Assembly (NCBI GenBank): GCA_902612575.1
Contig: CACMDZ010000002.1
Coordinates: 62,001-126,000 of the forward strand
From: an uncultured Pelagibacteraceae bacterium
GTDB taxonomy: Bacteria; Pseudomonadota; Alphaproteobacteria; Pelagibacterales; Pelagibacteraceae
Reading direction: 5' to 3'
Length of the DNA: 64,000 nucleotides
Below are positions 28,263 through 37,534 of the stretch, piece after piece (position 1 is the stretch's first letter; each line of letters starts with the position of its first letter). The notes below the pieces were generated by a model that had not been told where the DNA came from, did not search any database, and saw nothing but the letters and a program-made list of their open reading frames with translations. A program made the position numbers and the translations under genes.

Positions 28263-30346
28263 TTAAGAACTTCTCTTTTTCCAACATGATTTGCTGGACT
28301 AACTTCTCCATTTGCTTCCATTTGATCAACTATCCGTGCAGCTCTATTATAACCAATTTGTAATTTTCTTTGTAAAAAAGATGTTGAAGCCTTTCTTTCT
28401 GATTTAACAATTTCTAATGCTCTATTATATAATTCATCTAAATTTTCGTTATCATTTGTATTAACTGAATCTTCCTTTTCATCTGTAAAATTAAGAATTT
28501 CATCAACATAATCTGGCTCTGCTTGACTTCTAAGAAAGTTATTTATTTTCTCAATTTCATCCTCTGACACATATGGTGCATGAATTCTTGTCATTCTATT
28601 CGCTGAAGTCATGTAAAGCATATCTCCCTTTCCAAGTAATTGCTCAGCGCCTTGCTCGCCTAGAATTGTTCTACTATCTATTTTAGAGGTAACTTGAAAA
28701 GATATTCTAGTAGGAAAGTTAGCTTTTATTGTTCCAGTAATGACATCAACACTTGGTCTTTGTGTTGCCATTATAATATGTATACCTGCAGCTCTAGCCA
28801 TTTGTGAAAGTTTTTGAATATAATTTTCTATATCCTTACCAGCGACCAACATTAAATCTGACATTTCATCAACAATTACAACTATATAAGGCATAGAAAT
28901 CTTATGTTTTTCATTATATCCATCTATATTTCTCACACCTACTTTGGTCATAAGTTTATATCGATTTTCCATTTCTTTAACTACCCATCCTAATACTGAA
29001 GCAGCTTTTTTTGCTTCAGTTATAACTGGGCACAACAAATGTGGGATACCCTCATATGTTGAAAGTTCTAACATTTTTGGATCAATCAATATAAACTTAC
29101 ATTTTTCTGGAGAGTGTTTATACAAAAGTGACAAAATTATTGTATTGATACAAACTGATTTTCCCGATCCTGTTGTTCCGGCTATAAGCAGATGAGGCAT
29201 TGTACTTAGATCACCAATTATTGGTAATCCAGAAATACTTTTGCCTAATGCAATTGGAAGCTTTATATCTTTTTTTTTAAAATTAGTATCAGAAATTATT
29301 TCGCTTAAAAAAACATTCTCCCTTTGTGGTTTAGGCAATTCTATTCCTATTGTGTTGCTGCCAGGTATGGTTGCAATTCTAGCGGACTCAGAACTAGTAT
29401 TTCTAGCAATATCCTCAGAGAGATTAATTATTTTTGATACCTTCACACCAGGCGCTGGCTCAAATTCATATAAAGTAACGACAGGACCTTGACTTACTTT
29501 TTTAACTTCTCCTTCAACTCCAAAATCTAACAAAATTTTTTCTAAGGTTTTCTCATCTATTTTATTTTCCGTCAAATTCTTATCTTTTTTAGAGGGTATT
29601 TTTAAAAAATTTAAAGATGGAAGTTTGTACTTTATAGACTTTTTATTACTTGATGTTGTATTAGTATCAAACGAAAAATTCTCTTGAATACGAGTTTCAT
29701 TATTAACATAATTAGTTTCACTTAGTATATTTTCGTTAAAAGTATCAATAATATTTTTGGGTGTTTCTTTTTTAGATTTATAAAAAGTTTTTGTAATAAT
29801 TTTTACATATTTTAGTTTAAAATTAATACTAAAAAGAAAAAGTAAAAATATTAAAATAACTAAAATTGAATAACTTATGCTATGATTTAAATTTATTAAA
29901 TTTACTAAAATTGTTCCATCAAATAAATTACCTATAAATCCATTATTACCATTAATTGTTAACCAATATGTCTCTGTATGAAATACTGTGAAGAATAGCG
30001 ATCCTAGAACTGAATATAAAATTATAAAAAAAAAACTTTCGACTAGATATAAAATTCTTTTTTCAATTATTACTGATAAAGAAATAAAAAAAATTGAAAT
30101 AGGAACTAATAAAGCTATTAAGCCAATTGATTGATAAAAGATATCAGATAAATGACTACCTCTTGCACCTAACAAATTTTTTATTTCAGAATTTTCTGGA
30201 AAAATAAAATTAGGATCTTCAGGTGAATAACTTATCAAAGAGGTTATAAGAAATATTGATAGACATAGCATTGCTAAACCCACTAATTCGGATAGCCTTT
30301 TAAAGATAAAATCACTAGTTTTTTCTAAGATATTTTTAAATTTCAT
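28259..30346 (-). CDS. ftsK: DNA translocase FtsK
   Basis: 695 aa, short but complete. Four to five N-terminal transmembrane helices (about residues 20-190), a short linker, then the motor domain with Walker A GTTGSGKSVCINTII, Walker B IVVIVDEMSDLM and the C-terminal gamma winged helix (ASTSFLQRKLQIGYNRAARI). It couples division to dimer resolution at the terminus. The linker is much shorter than in E. coli FtsK, as expected for a streamlined genome. Confidence 0.96.
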   Translation of the reverse strand: MKFKNILEKTSDFIFKRLSELVGLAMLCLSIFLITSLISYSPEDPNFIFPENSEIKNLLGARGSHLSDIFYQSIGLIALLVPISIFFISLSVIIEKRILYLVESFFFIILYSVLGSLFFTVFHTETYWLTINGNNGFIGNLFDGTILVNLINLNHSISYSILVILIFLLFLFSINFKLKYVKIITKTFYKSKKETPKNIIDTFNENILSETNYVNNETRIQENFSFDTNTTSSNKKSIKYKLPSLNFLKIPSKKDKNLTENKIDEKTLEKILLDFGVEGEVKKVSQGPVVTLYEFEPAPGVKVSKIINLSEDIARNTSSESARIATIPGSNTIGIELPKPQRENVFLSEIISDTNFKKKDIKLPIALGKSISGLPIIGDLSTMPHLLIAGTTGSGKSVCINTIILSLLYKHSPEKCKFILIDPKMLELSTYEGIPHLLCPVITEAKKAASVLGWVVKEMENRYKLMTKVGVRNIDGYNEKHKISMPYIVVIVDEMSDLMLVAGKDIENYIQKLSQMARAAGIHIIMATQRPSVDVITGTIKANFPTRISFQVTSKIDSRTILGEQGAEQLLGKGDMLYMTSANRMTRIHAPYVSEDEIEKINNFLRSQAEPDYVDEILNFTDEKEDSVNTNDNENLDELYNRALEIVKSERKASTSFLQRKLQIGYNRAARIVDQMEANGEVSPANHVGKREVLK

Positions 30347-30410
30347 TTTGTTATTAATGATTTGTCACTTTGTATCATTTAATTTTTGTTGTTAAAATTA
30401 AATAATAATT

Positions 30411-31472
30411 ATGAATATTTGTCTTTTAGGAAACAATTTAACTAACTTGGTTTTAGCGAACGTATTAATTAAAAAGAATATTAGCATTGATATTATTTCG
30501 TCATCATCAAAATCTCAGTTAAAAAAAACTATAAGAACAATCGCTATTTCAAATGAAAATTATAAGTTTTTAAGAGAAAATATCAAAGGACTAAATAACT
30601 TAGGATGGCCAACTAAAATAATCAAAATTTACTCTTATAGAAATAAATCATCAGAGTTATTTGAGTTTAGTAATAAGAATGAAAACAATTTTTATTTATT
30701 CAAATATATTTCTCTTTACAATGTAGTTAAAAAAAACAAACTTCTGAAATTTATAAAACTTAAAAATTATAATTTAAATACTATTAATAAGAGAAATTAT
30801 GATTTAGTTATTAATACTGAATCTACTAATTTAATAACAAAAAAACATTTTCAAAAAAAAATATTAAAAAATTATGCGTCTTTAGCTCATACAGCTATTA
30901 TCGAACATGATAAAATAGATAATAAAATTGCAAAGCAAATTTTTACAATGAATGGACCATTAGCATTTCTGCCTTTATCTAATAAACAGACATCAATCGT
31001 ATTTTCAAATAATTCAACAAAATTAATAAATAAGGAAAAACTTTTACAAATTATTTACAAATATAGTTCTGAATATAAAATTAATAAAATAAGTGATGTT
31101 GAGGCCTTCACCATAAAATTTTTAATGTTGCGTAATTATTTTTATAAAAACATTTTATCATTTGGGGATTTAATACATAAAGTACATCCGCTAGCAGGGC
31201 AAGGTTTCAATATGACAATTAGAGACATTAAATCATTATCAAATATTATAGAAGAATATGCAAACTTGGGAATAAATGATGGACAAAAAATAGCGGAAAA
31301 ATTTCAAGAAGATAATAAACATTTAAATTTAATTTATGGATTAGGAATTGATACGATTAATTCCTTTTTTAAATTTGACAGCAAATTAAATAATTCTTTT
31401 TCTGAACCTTTATTTAAAATTTTAAAAGGCAATAAATTTTTAAACAAGTATGCAACATTTTTGTCAAATTAA
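30411..31472 (+). CDS. UbiH/UbiF-family FAD-dependent hydroxylase (ubiquinone biosynthesis)
   Basis: 353 aa. The N-terminal dinucleotide fold is degenerate (ICLLGNNLTNLVLANVL instead of GxGxxG), but the FGDLIHKVHPLAGQGFNMTIRD segment (about 256-277) is the FAD/ubiquinone-hydroxylase signature. It probably hydroxylates the ubiquinone ring. It is shorter and more divergent than E. coli UbiH and its regiospecificity is unclear. It is divergent from ftsK across a 64-bp spacer. Confidence 0.75.
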   Translation: MNICLLGNNLTNLVLANVLIKKNISIDIISSSSKSQLKKTIRTIAISNENYKFLRENIKGLNNLGWPTKIIKIYSYRNKSSELFEFSNKNENNFYLFKYISLYNVVKKNKLLKFIKLKNYNLNTINKRNYDLVINTESTNLITKKHFQKKILKNYASLAHTAIIEHDKIDNKIAKQIFTMNGPLAFLPLSNKQTSIVFSNNSTKLINKEKLLQIIYKYSSEYKINKISDVEAFTIKFLMLRNYFYKNILSFGDLIHKVHPLAGQGFNMTIRDIKSLSNIIEEYANLGINDGQKIAEKFQEDNKHLNLIYGLGIDTINSFFKFDSKLNNSFSEPLFKILKGNKFLNKYATFLSN

Positions 31473-31482
31473 ATAAAAATAT

Positions 31483-32124
31483 TTATTGTAGGGTTTTGTT
31501 ATTAAAGTTGTCTAAAATATAAGTGTTCAGTATTTCTTCTAACTTTTCTTTTCTCATGTTCAAATCTTTACTTTCAAGCAAAACTTGCTTTTCTTCTAAA
31601 GAAAAAGGTGAGGCCATAGATAGAGTATTTATAGTTTGATCTAAACTTTGTTTTTCAACTTCTTTCCAGTTAATTTCATATCCTTGTTTTTTAAAAAGAC
31701 TCTTTAAATTTTGAAATATTAACTTCAAATCTGAAAATTTTATTTCCTCTGATTTTTCGACTAAATCATTTGAAAAATCCTCATATTTTACCTCGCATTC
31801 TCTGTATAAATTTCCATTATCAACTTCACTCACTATTTTAAATCTACACACACCATTTAAAATTATTAAATATCTACCGTCGTCTGTTTCATTGAAACTT
31901 GTTATTTTTCCTGCGCAACCTATTTCGTGCAAATCTGGTTTTTTTAATTCACCAGTTTTTTTTGGTTGTATCATTCCAATCATTCGATCATTTTTCATAC
32001 TTTTATCTATCATTTGAATATATCTAGGTTCAAATATGTTTAATGGCACTGTAGTACGTGGAAAAATTATAAAATTTGATAATGGAAAAACAGGCAAAAT
32101 TTTTGGAAGATCTTCTTTTTTCAT
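31483..32124 (-). CDS. Lon-protease N-terminal (LON) substrate-binding domain protein
   Basis: 213 aa from the ATG at 32124; the track's TTG start would run into the divergent TPR gene's leader. It has the LON-domain start LPVFPLSNFIIFPRTTVPLNIFEPRY and GCAGKITSFNETDDGRYLIILNGV. It lacks the AAA+ and protease domains, so it is the stand-alone YcaE/LON-domain type found in many alphaproteobacteria, of unknown function. Confidence 0.88.
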   Translation of the reverse strand: MKKEDLPKILPVFPLSNFIIFPRTTVPLNIFEPRYIQMIDKSMKNDRMIGMIQPKKTGELKKPDLHEIGCAGKITSFNETDDGRYLIILNGVCRFKIVSEVDNGNLYRECEVKYEDFSNDLVEKSEEIKFSDLKLIFQNLKSLFKKQGYEINWKEVEKQSLDQTINTLSMASPFSLEEKQVLLESKDLNMRKEKLEEILNTYILDNFNNKTLQ

Positions 32125-32150
32125 ATAATTTAAATTATAACATCTAATTA

Positions 32151-32903
32151 ATGAATACAAATAATACAGAAAAAGAAAAAGAAAAAATTTTAAAAAATTT
32201 TAAAGAAAATAGGTTTAAAGAGGTTGTATCAGAGGGTAATAATTTACTAAATCAGAGACAAAATGATGCACAATTAATATATATGTTAGGATTGTCATCA
32301 ATACATATTCAAGATTTTGTTAATGCTGAAAAATATTTTGAGAAACTTATATTAATTAATAGAAGTGCAGAAAATCTTTACACATTAGGCAATATTCAAA
32401 AAAAACTAAAAAAATTCGAGATGGCAATACTTTCTTTTGAGGGAGCAATTAAGTTAAATTCGAATTTTTCAGAGGCATATAATAATTTAGGGAGTTTACT
32501 AAAGTCATTATTTAAATATGAAGAGGCAATAATAAATTATAAAAAAGCTATAAATTTAAAAAAAACTAATTTAGAGGCTTGTTATAATCTTGCTAGCCTG
32601 TATTTTTTTTTAGAAAATTATATTGAAGCAGCAAATTATTACAAAAAAATAATTTATTTTAAGTCAAGGCATGAAGAAATTTGTGAAAATTATACAATAT
32701 CTTTGTTTAAAATTGGTAAAAAAAAAGATCTAAAAGACTTTGTTTTAACAATTATCTCCAAATATCCAAATAACATAACTTTAAATAATCTATTAGGACA
32801 ATCTTTGTTAGCTTTAAATTCTCACAAAGAGGGTTTATCTTACATAAAAAAAGGAGCAGGATTTATACAAATAGATGATCAAGGAATAAAACTAGTAAGA
32901 TGA
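32151..32903 (+). CDS. tetratricopeptide-repeat protein
   Basis: 250 aa of consecutive TPR units; clear repeats are AENLYTLGNIQKKLKKFEMAILSFEGAI, SEAYNNLGSLLKSLFKYEEAI and LEACYNLASLYFFLENYIEAA. No catalytic domain follows, unlike the gene at 33.5 kb which resembles it in its TPR half. It overlaps the oxygenase gene by 4 bp. It probably acts as a scaffold or substrate-recognition partner for the neighbouring modification enzymes (inference). Confidence 0.85.
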   Translation: MNTNNTEKEKEKILKNFKENRFKEVVSEGNNLLNQRQNDAQLIYMLGLSSIHIQDFVNAEKYFEKLILINRSAENLYTLGNIQKKLKKFEMAILSFEGAIKLNSNFSEAYNNLGSLLKSLFKYEEAIINYKKAINLKKTNLEACYNLASLYFFLENYIEAANYYKKIIYFKSRHEEICENYTISLFKIGKKKDLKDFVLTIISKYPNNITLNNLLGQSLLALNSHKEGLSYIKKGAGFIQIDDQGIKLVR

Positions 32904-33496
32904 AAAGAATTAATATAACAAACGAAAAATCACCAAATTTTATTGGCTGTTGGTATCTTGAAAATAAGAACATAAGTAAAGGTATAATTGAATTTTTTGA
33001 AAATAATAAACAGTTACAAAAAAAAGGTTCGACAGCTAAGGGTGTAGAAGAAACAAGAAAAAAATCTACGGACATTACAATAAGTCCAAATAAGTTATCA
33101 GATCCAAAATATAAAGTTTTCCAGGATTACTTCTCTGAACTCCAAAAATGTTTTTTGGACTATCGAGAACAATGGCCTTTTGTAAAGCAATTCTTAACAA
33201 AAGTTAATGTTGGACCTTTTAATGTGCAAAAATATTTTCCTGGAGATCATTTTGCAGCATTACATTCAGAGAGAACTGGTTTATCAACATTACATAGGAT
33301 TTTTGCATTCATGACTTATTTGAATGATGTTGATCATGGTGGAACAACTGATTTTGATCATTATGGACTAAAAATTAGACCTGAAACTAACAAAACGTTG
33401 ATATGGCCAGCTGAATGGACACATGCTCACACAGGATCAGTTTTAAAAAGTGGTACTAAATATATAATTACAGGTTGGTTTGATTTTGCTTCTTAA
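32900..33496 (+). CDS. 2-oxoglutarate/Fe(II)-dependent oxygenase (prolyl-hydroxylase-like)
   Basis: 198 aa. The double-stranded beta-helix core shows NVGPFNVQKYFPGDHFAALHSE, with HSE acting as the His-x-Glu/Asp metal pair, then FMTYLNDVDHGGTTDF and the distal-His segment TLIWPAEWTHAHTG. These are P4H-like features. The acceptor is unknown. It is translationally coupled to the TPR gene upstream and followed by a TPR-sulfotransferase, so peptide or protein side chains are reasonable candidates. Confidence 0.82.
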   Translation: MKRINITNEKSPNFIGCWYLENKNISKGIIEFFENNKQLQKKGSTAKGVEETRKKSTDITISPNKLSDPKYKVFQDYFSELQKCFLDYREQWPFVKQFLTKVNVGPFNVQKYFPGDHFAALHSERTGLSTLHRIFAFMTYLNDVDHGGTTDFDHYGLKIRPETNKTLIWPAEWTHAHTGSVLKSGTKYIITGWFDFAS

Positions 33497-33523
33497 ATTA
33501 TCAAATAGCTTAGATTATTTTTT

Positions 33524-35170
33524 ATGATTGAAATGAATTCAAATAACTTTTTAGATAATAAAAAAAAAGTATTAGAATATTTTAAAAATCATAACTTTGA
33601 AAAAGTCATTAAATTTGCAAATAAATTAACAAAAAAGAATAATGATTTCCAATTATTTTATGCATTAGGAATAAGTTATTTGAGTTTAAAAAATTACCTA
33701 CAGGCAGAAAAAGCATTTAAAAAGGTAATATCTTTAAAACCTACAGCTGAACATTATTTCATATATGGTAACATACAAAAACAACTAGAAGATTTTACTG
33801 AAGCAGCTAGGTCATTTGAAAGTGCTATAAATATTAAGTCAGATTATTCAGATGCATTCAATAATTTGGGAAATATAAAAAAAAAATTAGGCCTTACTAA
33901 TGAGGCTATTGATAATTATAAGAAAGCAATTCACTCTCGAAAAGACAATTTACAGGCATATTTTAATTTAGCTAATATATATAATGAAGAGAAAAGATTT
34001 GATGATCTTAAAAAAATACTTGAGGATGTTTTAGATTTTGATCAAAATAATACGACAGCATTAAATGATTTAGGTTATTTAAATTTAATACTAGGTAATA
34101 TAGATGAAGGTAGAAAATTGTTTGAAAAGGTTCTTAATATTGATGATAAACATATTAGAGCATTTAAAAATTATTTTTTAATTACAAAAGTAGAAAGTAA
34201 CAACAGATTTTTAAAAAAATTAGAAAATTTAAATTTATCAAATGTTAAAAACGAAGATAAAATATTTGCATATACTAGTCTTAGTAAATGTAATTTTGAT
34301 TTAAATAATTCAAATTTGGCCTTAAAGTACTTAGATGAGTCAAATAAAATTAAGAGAAAAAATTCTAAATTTAGTATTGAAATAGAAAAAAAACTTTTTG
34401 AAAAGATAAAAAATTTATTTAATCATAAGTTAGATGAAATAACTTACTATGATGAAAAATTGAAATTTACACCTATTTTTATCCTTGGCATGCCAAGATC
34501 GGGAACAACTCTCTTAGAACAAGTTTTATCTTCACACTCTTATATTCATGGTGCTGGTGAGTTAAATTGTTTACCAAAAATTATTGATAGATTTAATTTA
34601 GATAAAACTGACAATTTAGATAATTTTTTAAAAACCTTAAGATTTGAATACCATGAGAAGGTATCAAAATTAAGCAATAAACAATTTATAATTGACAAAT
34701 TACCAATGAATTTTAGATGGATTGGATTTATTAGTAAAGCTTTTCCGGAGGCAAAAATAATTCATGTTCATAGAAATCCGATGGCTGTCTGTTGGTCAAA
34801 TTATAGGATTAACTTTCCCGATCCAGGTATGGATTTCTCACTAAGTCAAGAGGGTACTGCAGAATATTACTTATTGTATGACAATTTAATGAGATTTTGG
34901 TCAACTAATATAAAAAAAATTATCCATATCAACTATGAAAATTTTGTAAACGATTTTAAAAATGTAACTCAAAATATAATCAAACAACTTGGTGTTCAGT
35001 GGGAGAAAAATCTTGAAAATTTTAATAAAAATAAAAGGCCAGTGCAAACTGCTTCTTTACTACAAGTGAGAGGGAATATAAAAAAAAATACATCTGAGGA
35101 ATGGAAAAAATACAAAGATTTTCTAAATATTATGCAAGAAATTTTAAAAAAGAATAAAATTAATTTCTAA
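33524..35170 (+). CDS. TPR-sulfotransferase fusion protein
   Basis: 548 aa. The N-terminal ~270 residues are TPR repeats (SDAFNNLGNIKKKLGLTNEAIDNYKKAI and others). The C-terminal ~260 residues are a sulfotransferase domain with PSB loop FILGMPRSGTTLLEQVLSSHS and 3'-phosphate segment IHVHRNPMAVCWSNYR. This TPR plus tyrosylprotein-sulfotransferase-like architecture is common in marine alphaproteobacteria. It differs from the YPKSGNTW-type sulfotransferases elsewhere in the window. The acceptor is unknown. Confidence 0.87.
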   Translation: MIEMNSNNFLDNKKKVLEYFKNHNFEKVIKFANKLTKKNNDFQLFYALGISYLSLKNYLQAEKAFKKVISLKPTAEHYFIYGNIQKQLEDFTEAARSFESAINIKSDYSDAFNNLGNIKKKLGLTNEAIDNYKKAIHSRKDNLQAYFNLANIYNEEKRFDDLKKILEDVLDFDQNNTTALNDLGYLNLILGNIDEGRKLFEKVLNIDDKHIRAFKNYFLITKVESNNRFLKKLENLNLSNVKNEDKIFAYTSLSKCNFDLNNSNLALKYLDESNKIKRKNSKFSIEIEKKLFEKIKNLFNHKLDEITYYDEKLKFTPIFILGMPRSGTTLLEQVLSSHSYIHGAGELNCLPKIIDRFNLDKTDNLDNFLKTLRFEYHEKVSKLSNKQFIIDKLPMNFRWIGFISKAFPEAKIIHVHRNPMAVCWSNYRINFPDPGMDFSLSQEGTAEYYLLYDNLMRFWSTNIKKIIHINYENFVNDFKNVTQNIIKQLGVQWEKNLENFNKNKRPVQTASLLQVRGNIKKNTSEEWKKYKDFLNIMQEILKKNKINF

Positions 35171-35174
35171 TAAA

Positions 35175-36080
35175 ATGGATACTATATTTCAAACAGTCTG
35201 TAATATTTTCCCTGCATTCAAATTAGATAAAAAATATAAAAAAAAATTATTTTATATATTTTTTTCAATTTGCAAATTATTTTTAAAGGGACCATTTATT
35301 TTAAATTTTGGGAACTTCAAAATTTATACTTATCCTGCTAAAAGTGATTATACGAGATTTTTATTAACTAGAGCTAGTCTACCAGATCCTCGAGAAAGAA
35401 ATATAATTATCCAAAACCTAAAAAACAAAAATAATATATTTATTGACTGTGGTGCTAATGCAGGTTTCTATAGCTTGGATGTAGCCACAAAAGTAGAAAA
35501 TGTTACCACATATGCTTTTGAGCCATCAAAAAAAGAAAAAGTTTTTTTACAAAATAATCTTGATTTAAATAAAATTATTAATGTTGAAATTGTAGACCTA
35601 GCTGTTGGTGATAAAGACGATATTGTAATATTTAATGATACTAGAGATGATAAAATTAACAATTCTAGTGGCGGTGGATTTGTTACGACACATAGTGCAA
35701 AAACAGAAAATAATTATAAAGTTAAAATTATTACTTTAGATAATTTCTTTAAAAATAAAAATTTTGATAAAGAGACAAGTATTTTTATAAAAATTGATTT
35801 AGAGGGATATGACCTTAAAGCAATCAATGGAGCAAAAAATATTATTTTAAATTATGACTGTACAGTTATTTTTGAATTTTCAAAAATGGTTATGAATCAA
35901 AGAGACTATTCAATCAATGATATTGATTTTTTTCTAAAAAAAGGATTTAAACTTTATGACATTTATGGGAAAGAGATGAGTAGTGAGTTATTAGAGTCTA
36001 AAATTCATCATTTAGACGATGATCATGACACTTGTGGAAATATTGTATTATCGAAAAAAAAATTAAATTTTAATTTTTAA
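35175..36080 (+). CDS. FkbM-family methyltransferase
   Basis: 301 aa. Motif I is IFIDCGANAGFYSLDVATKV (about residues 93-112), EPSKKEKVFLQNNL follows, and the FkbM-diagnostic IKIDLEGYDLKAINGAKNI is near 216. It is the last gene before the tRNA-Gly integration site and ends the accessory cassette TPR-oxygenase-TPR/sulfotransferase-methyltransferase. The acceptor is unknown. Confidence 0.86.
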   Translation: MDTIFQTVCNIFPAFKLDKKYKKKLFYIFFSICKLFLKGPFILNFGNFKIYTYPAKSDYTRFLLTRASLPDPRERNIIIQNLKNKNNIFIDCGANAGFYSLDVATKVENVTTYAFEPSKKEKVFLQNNLDLNKIINVEIVDLAVGDKDDIVIFNDTRDDKINNSSGGGFVTTHSAKTENNYKVKIITLDNFFKNKNFDKETSIFIKIDLEGYDLKAINGAKNIILNYDCTVIFEFSKMVMNQRDYSINDIDFFLKKGFKLYDIYGKEMSSELLESKIHHLDDDHDTCGNIVLSKKKLNFNF

Positions 36081-36111
36081 AATAATTAATTTAAATTTCT
36101 TATTTTAATTC

Positions 36112-36140
36112 TTGCCAAATTAAAAAAAAGCTACTATTTT
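36112..36140 (+). promoter_or_regulatory. possible ancestral promoter of tRNA-Gly
   Basis: TTGCCA (36112-36117), 17 bp, then TATTTT (36135-36140) lies just upstream of the left tRNA-Gly 5' fragment. If the integration model is right, this host promoter now drives a truncated tRNA fused to element sequence. The match to the sigma-70 consensus is modest. Confidence 0.3.
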
Positions 36141-36151
36141 CAATACTATTA

Positions 36152-36198
36152 GAACAAGCGGGCATAGCTCAGTGGTAGAGCGTCTCGTTGCCAACGAG
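36152..36198 (+). repeat. attL: left attachment repeat with truncated tRNA-Gly 5' half
   Basis: 47 bp identical to the sequence upstream of and within the intact tRNA-Gly at the other end. It contains six bases of leader and tRNA positions 1 to about 41 (acceptor 5' strand, D arm, GCC anticodon loop and most of the anticodon stem), then diverges to GTAGTCCACG. It has no variable loop, T arm or acceptor 3' strand, so it cannot be a working tRNA. Confidence 0.93.
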
Positions 36199-36252
36199 GT
36201 AGTCCACGTTCCTTTTGCAAGACTAATCAATCCTTATTCGACATGTAAATGT

Positions 36253-36285
36253 TTTCGGCCACACTGACGGCCACACTTCGGCACA
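36253..36285 (+). repeat. candidate integrase arm-type sites, left
   Basis: Two closely spaced copies of CGGCCACACT (within 36253-36265 and 36268-36278) are followed by CGGCACA. The same composite CGGCCACACT-CGGCACA occurs once near the right end (42846-42865). Short repeats present only beside both attachment cores are what arm-type integrase or excisionase sites look like. Confidence 0.6.
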
Positions 36286-36304
36286 AATTAGAAAGGAAAA
36301 AGCA

Positions 36305-37285
36305 ATGCCGACATTAAGAAAACACTATGGATCTTGGCAGTCTATTGTACGGATCCAAGGTCATCCTACCTTAACAAAATCCTTTAAGAGTCGAACAGAT
36401 GCAAAACGGTGGGGAGTTGAAACTGAACTCAAACTAAGACGAGAAGATGCAGGGATAGCAAAGATAAAATTCCCTAAGTTTGAAGATGTTGCACGTCGAT
36501 ATGTTGAGGAAGTATCAATCCATAAGAGATCACATAGGGATGAACGTTATACAATCCTGGGCCTGTTCCATGAGGCGTGGTCTAGTTATCCAATACATAG
36601 GATTAGACCAACTACTATCAATAACTACATGGCGAAGTTATCTGAGACTGTTAGTGGTAGCACAATCAATAGAAGACTTGATGTTATCTCTAGCATGTTC
36701 ACTACATTTAAAAAGGAGTACGGATATCCAGTAGACAATCCAGTGTTGTCGATACGTAGACCTAAGAAAGCACAACCAAGGGACAGACGTTTTACTGATG
36801 AGGAGTTAGATAAGTTAATCAAAGGGAATAGAACTTCACCGCAGCTTAGATCCATAATGAAGATTGCATTGGAAACTGGTTTAAGAATGTCTGAAATCCT
36901 GAGGCTTGATGCTCGATTAATAGAAGGAAGTACAATTAAAATACCAGTAGCAAAAACTAGGCCACGTATAATCCCACTAACTACTGATGCATTGGCCGAG
37001 ATCCGTAATGCAGATCTACCATTTACATTAACGAAGTATGCATTGGATAAGCAATTCAGAAAGCTATGTAAATACTACGGAATAGAAGATGCACACTTTC
37101 ATGACTTACGTCACCAGGCGTTGACTAACTTCATGAAGGATAAGGGATTAAATGTACCTGAAACAATGATGATTGCAGGGCATTCAGATCCAAGAATGTT
37201 ATTGCGTATTTATAATAATTTAGAGGTGAGTCATGTTGCCAACAAATTAAATAATGACTCTAAATCAACAAAACAAAACGCTTGA
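36305..37285 (+). CDS. int: site-specific tyrosine recombinase (integrase) of the element
   Basis: 326 aa with all catalytic residues visible: Arg194 (ETGLRMSEIL), Lys217 (VAKTRPR), His266-x-x-Arg269 (HDLRHQA), His293 (AGHSD) and nucleophile Tyr303 (RIYNNL). The N-terminal ~60 residues (KHYGSWQSIVRIQG) form an arm-binding domain and 60-150 a core-binding SAM-like domain. It lies 107 bp inside the left attachment repeat and is intact, so the element may still excise. Ribosome site AGAAAGGAAAA precedes the ATG. Confidence 0.96.
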   Translation: MPTLRKHYGSWQSIVRIQGHPTLTKSFKSRTDAKRWGVETELKLRREDAGIAKIKFPKFEDVARRYVEEVSIHKRSHRDERYTILGLFHEAWSSYPIHRIRPTTINNYMAKLSETVSGSTINRRLDVISSMFTTFKKEYGYPVDNPVLSIRRPKKAQPRDRRFTDEELDKLIKGNRTSPQLRSIMKIALETGLRMSEILRLDARLIEGSTIKIPVAKTRPRIIPLTTDALAEIRNADLPFTLTKYALDKQFRKLCKYYGIEDAHFHDLRHQALTNFMKDKGLNVPETMMIAGHSDPRMLLRIYNNLEVSHVANKLNNDSKSTKQNA

Positions 37286-37534
37286 ATAATTTTAATAAGT
37301 AATTAAATAAGGTCTAGTTGCGGTGGCAATCGTAACTAGACTAAAATTTTGTAGAAGGCTTTTTTAAATTTTAGTGACAAGTCGGAAAGCCTCTCGGTTT
37401 TGTCTCAATATCGTAATAGACACCTTGAACACTGGACGGATCGCAAAGGAAAGAAATCATACAGCACGAAATTGGCGTTCGCTAACTTAGCCAGAAAAAA
37501 GTTGGATTGATTAAAAAACTTTGAGGAGTTCAAT
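37286..37534. other. 249-bp non-coding region between integrase and the element operon, with a stem-loop
   Basis: No plausible ORF. GTCTAGTTGCG (37312-37322) and CGTAACTAGAC (37331-37341) form an 11-bp stem with one G-U pair and an 8-base loop, without a following T-run on the plus strand. The remainder is relatively GC-rich for the window and contains short complementary stretches. It probably carries the operon promoter and possibly a structured RNA or operator. Confidence 0.45.

Noticed and set aside
36158-36198. Left tRNA-Gly copy as a functional second tRNA
   Set aside because: It lacks the variable loop, T arm and acceptor 3' strand; the following bases do not complete a cloverleaf.
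36480-36734. 84-aa ORF overlapping the integrase in another frame
   Set aside because: It lies wholly inside the integrase gene, with no ribosome site and no recognisable domain; a shadow ORF.
37312-37341. Hairpin after the integrase as a rho-independent terminator
   Set aside because: The stem is AT-rich and not followed by a T-run on the plus strand (CTAAAATTTTG follows), so I list it only as a stem-loop.
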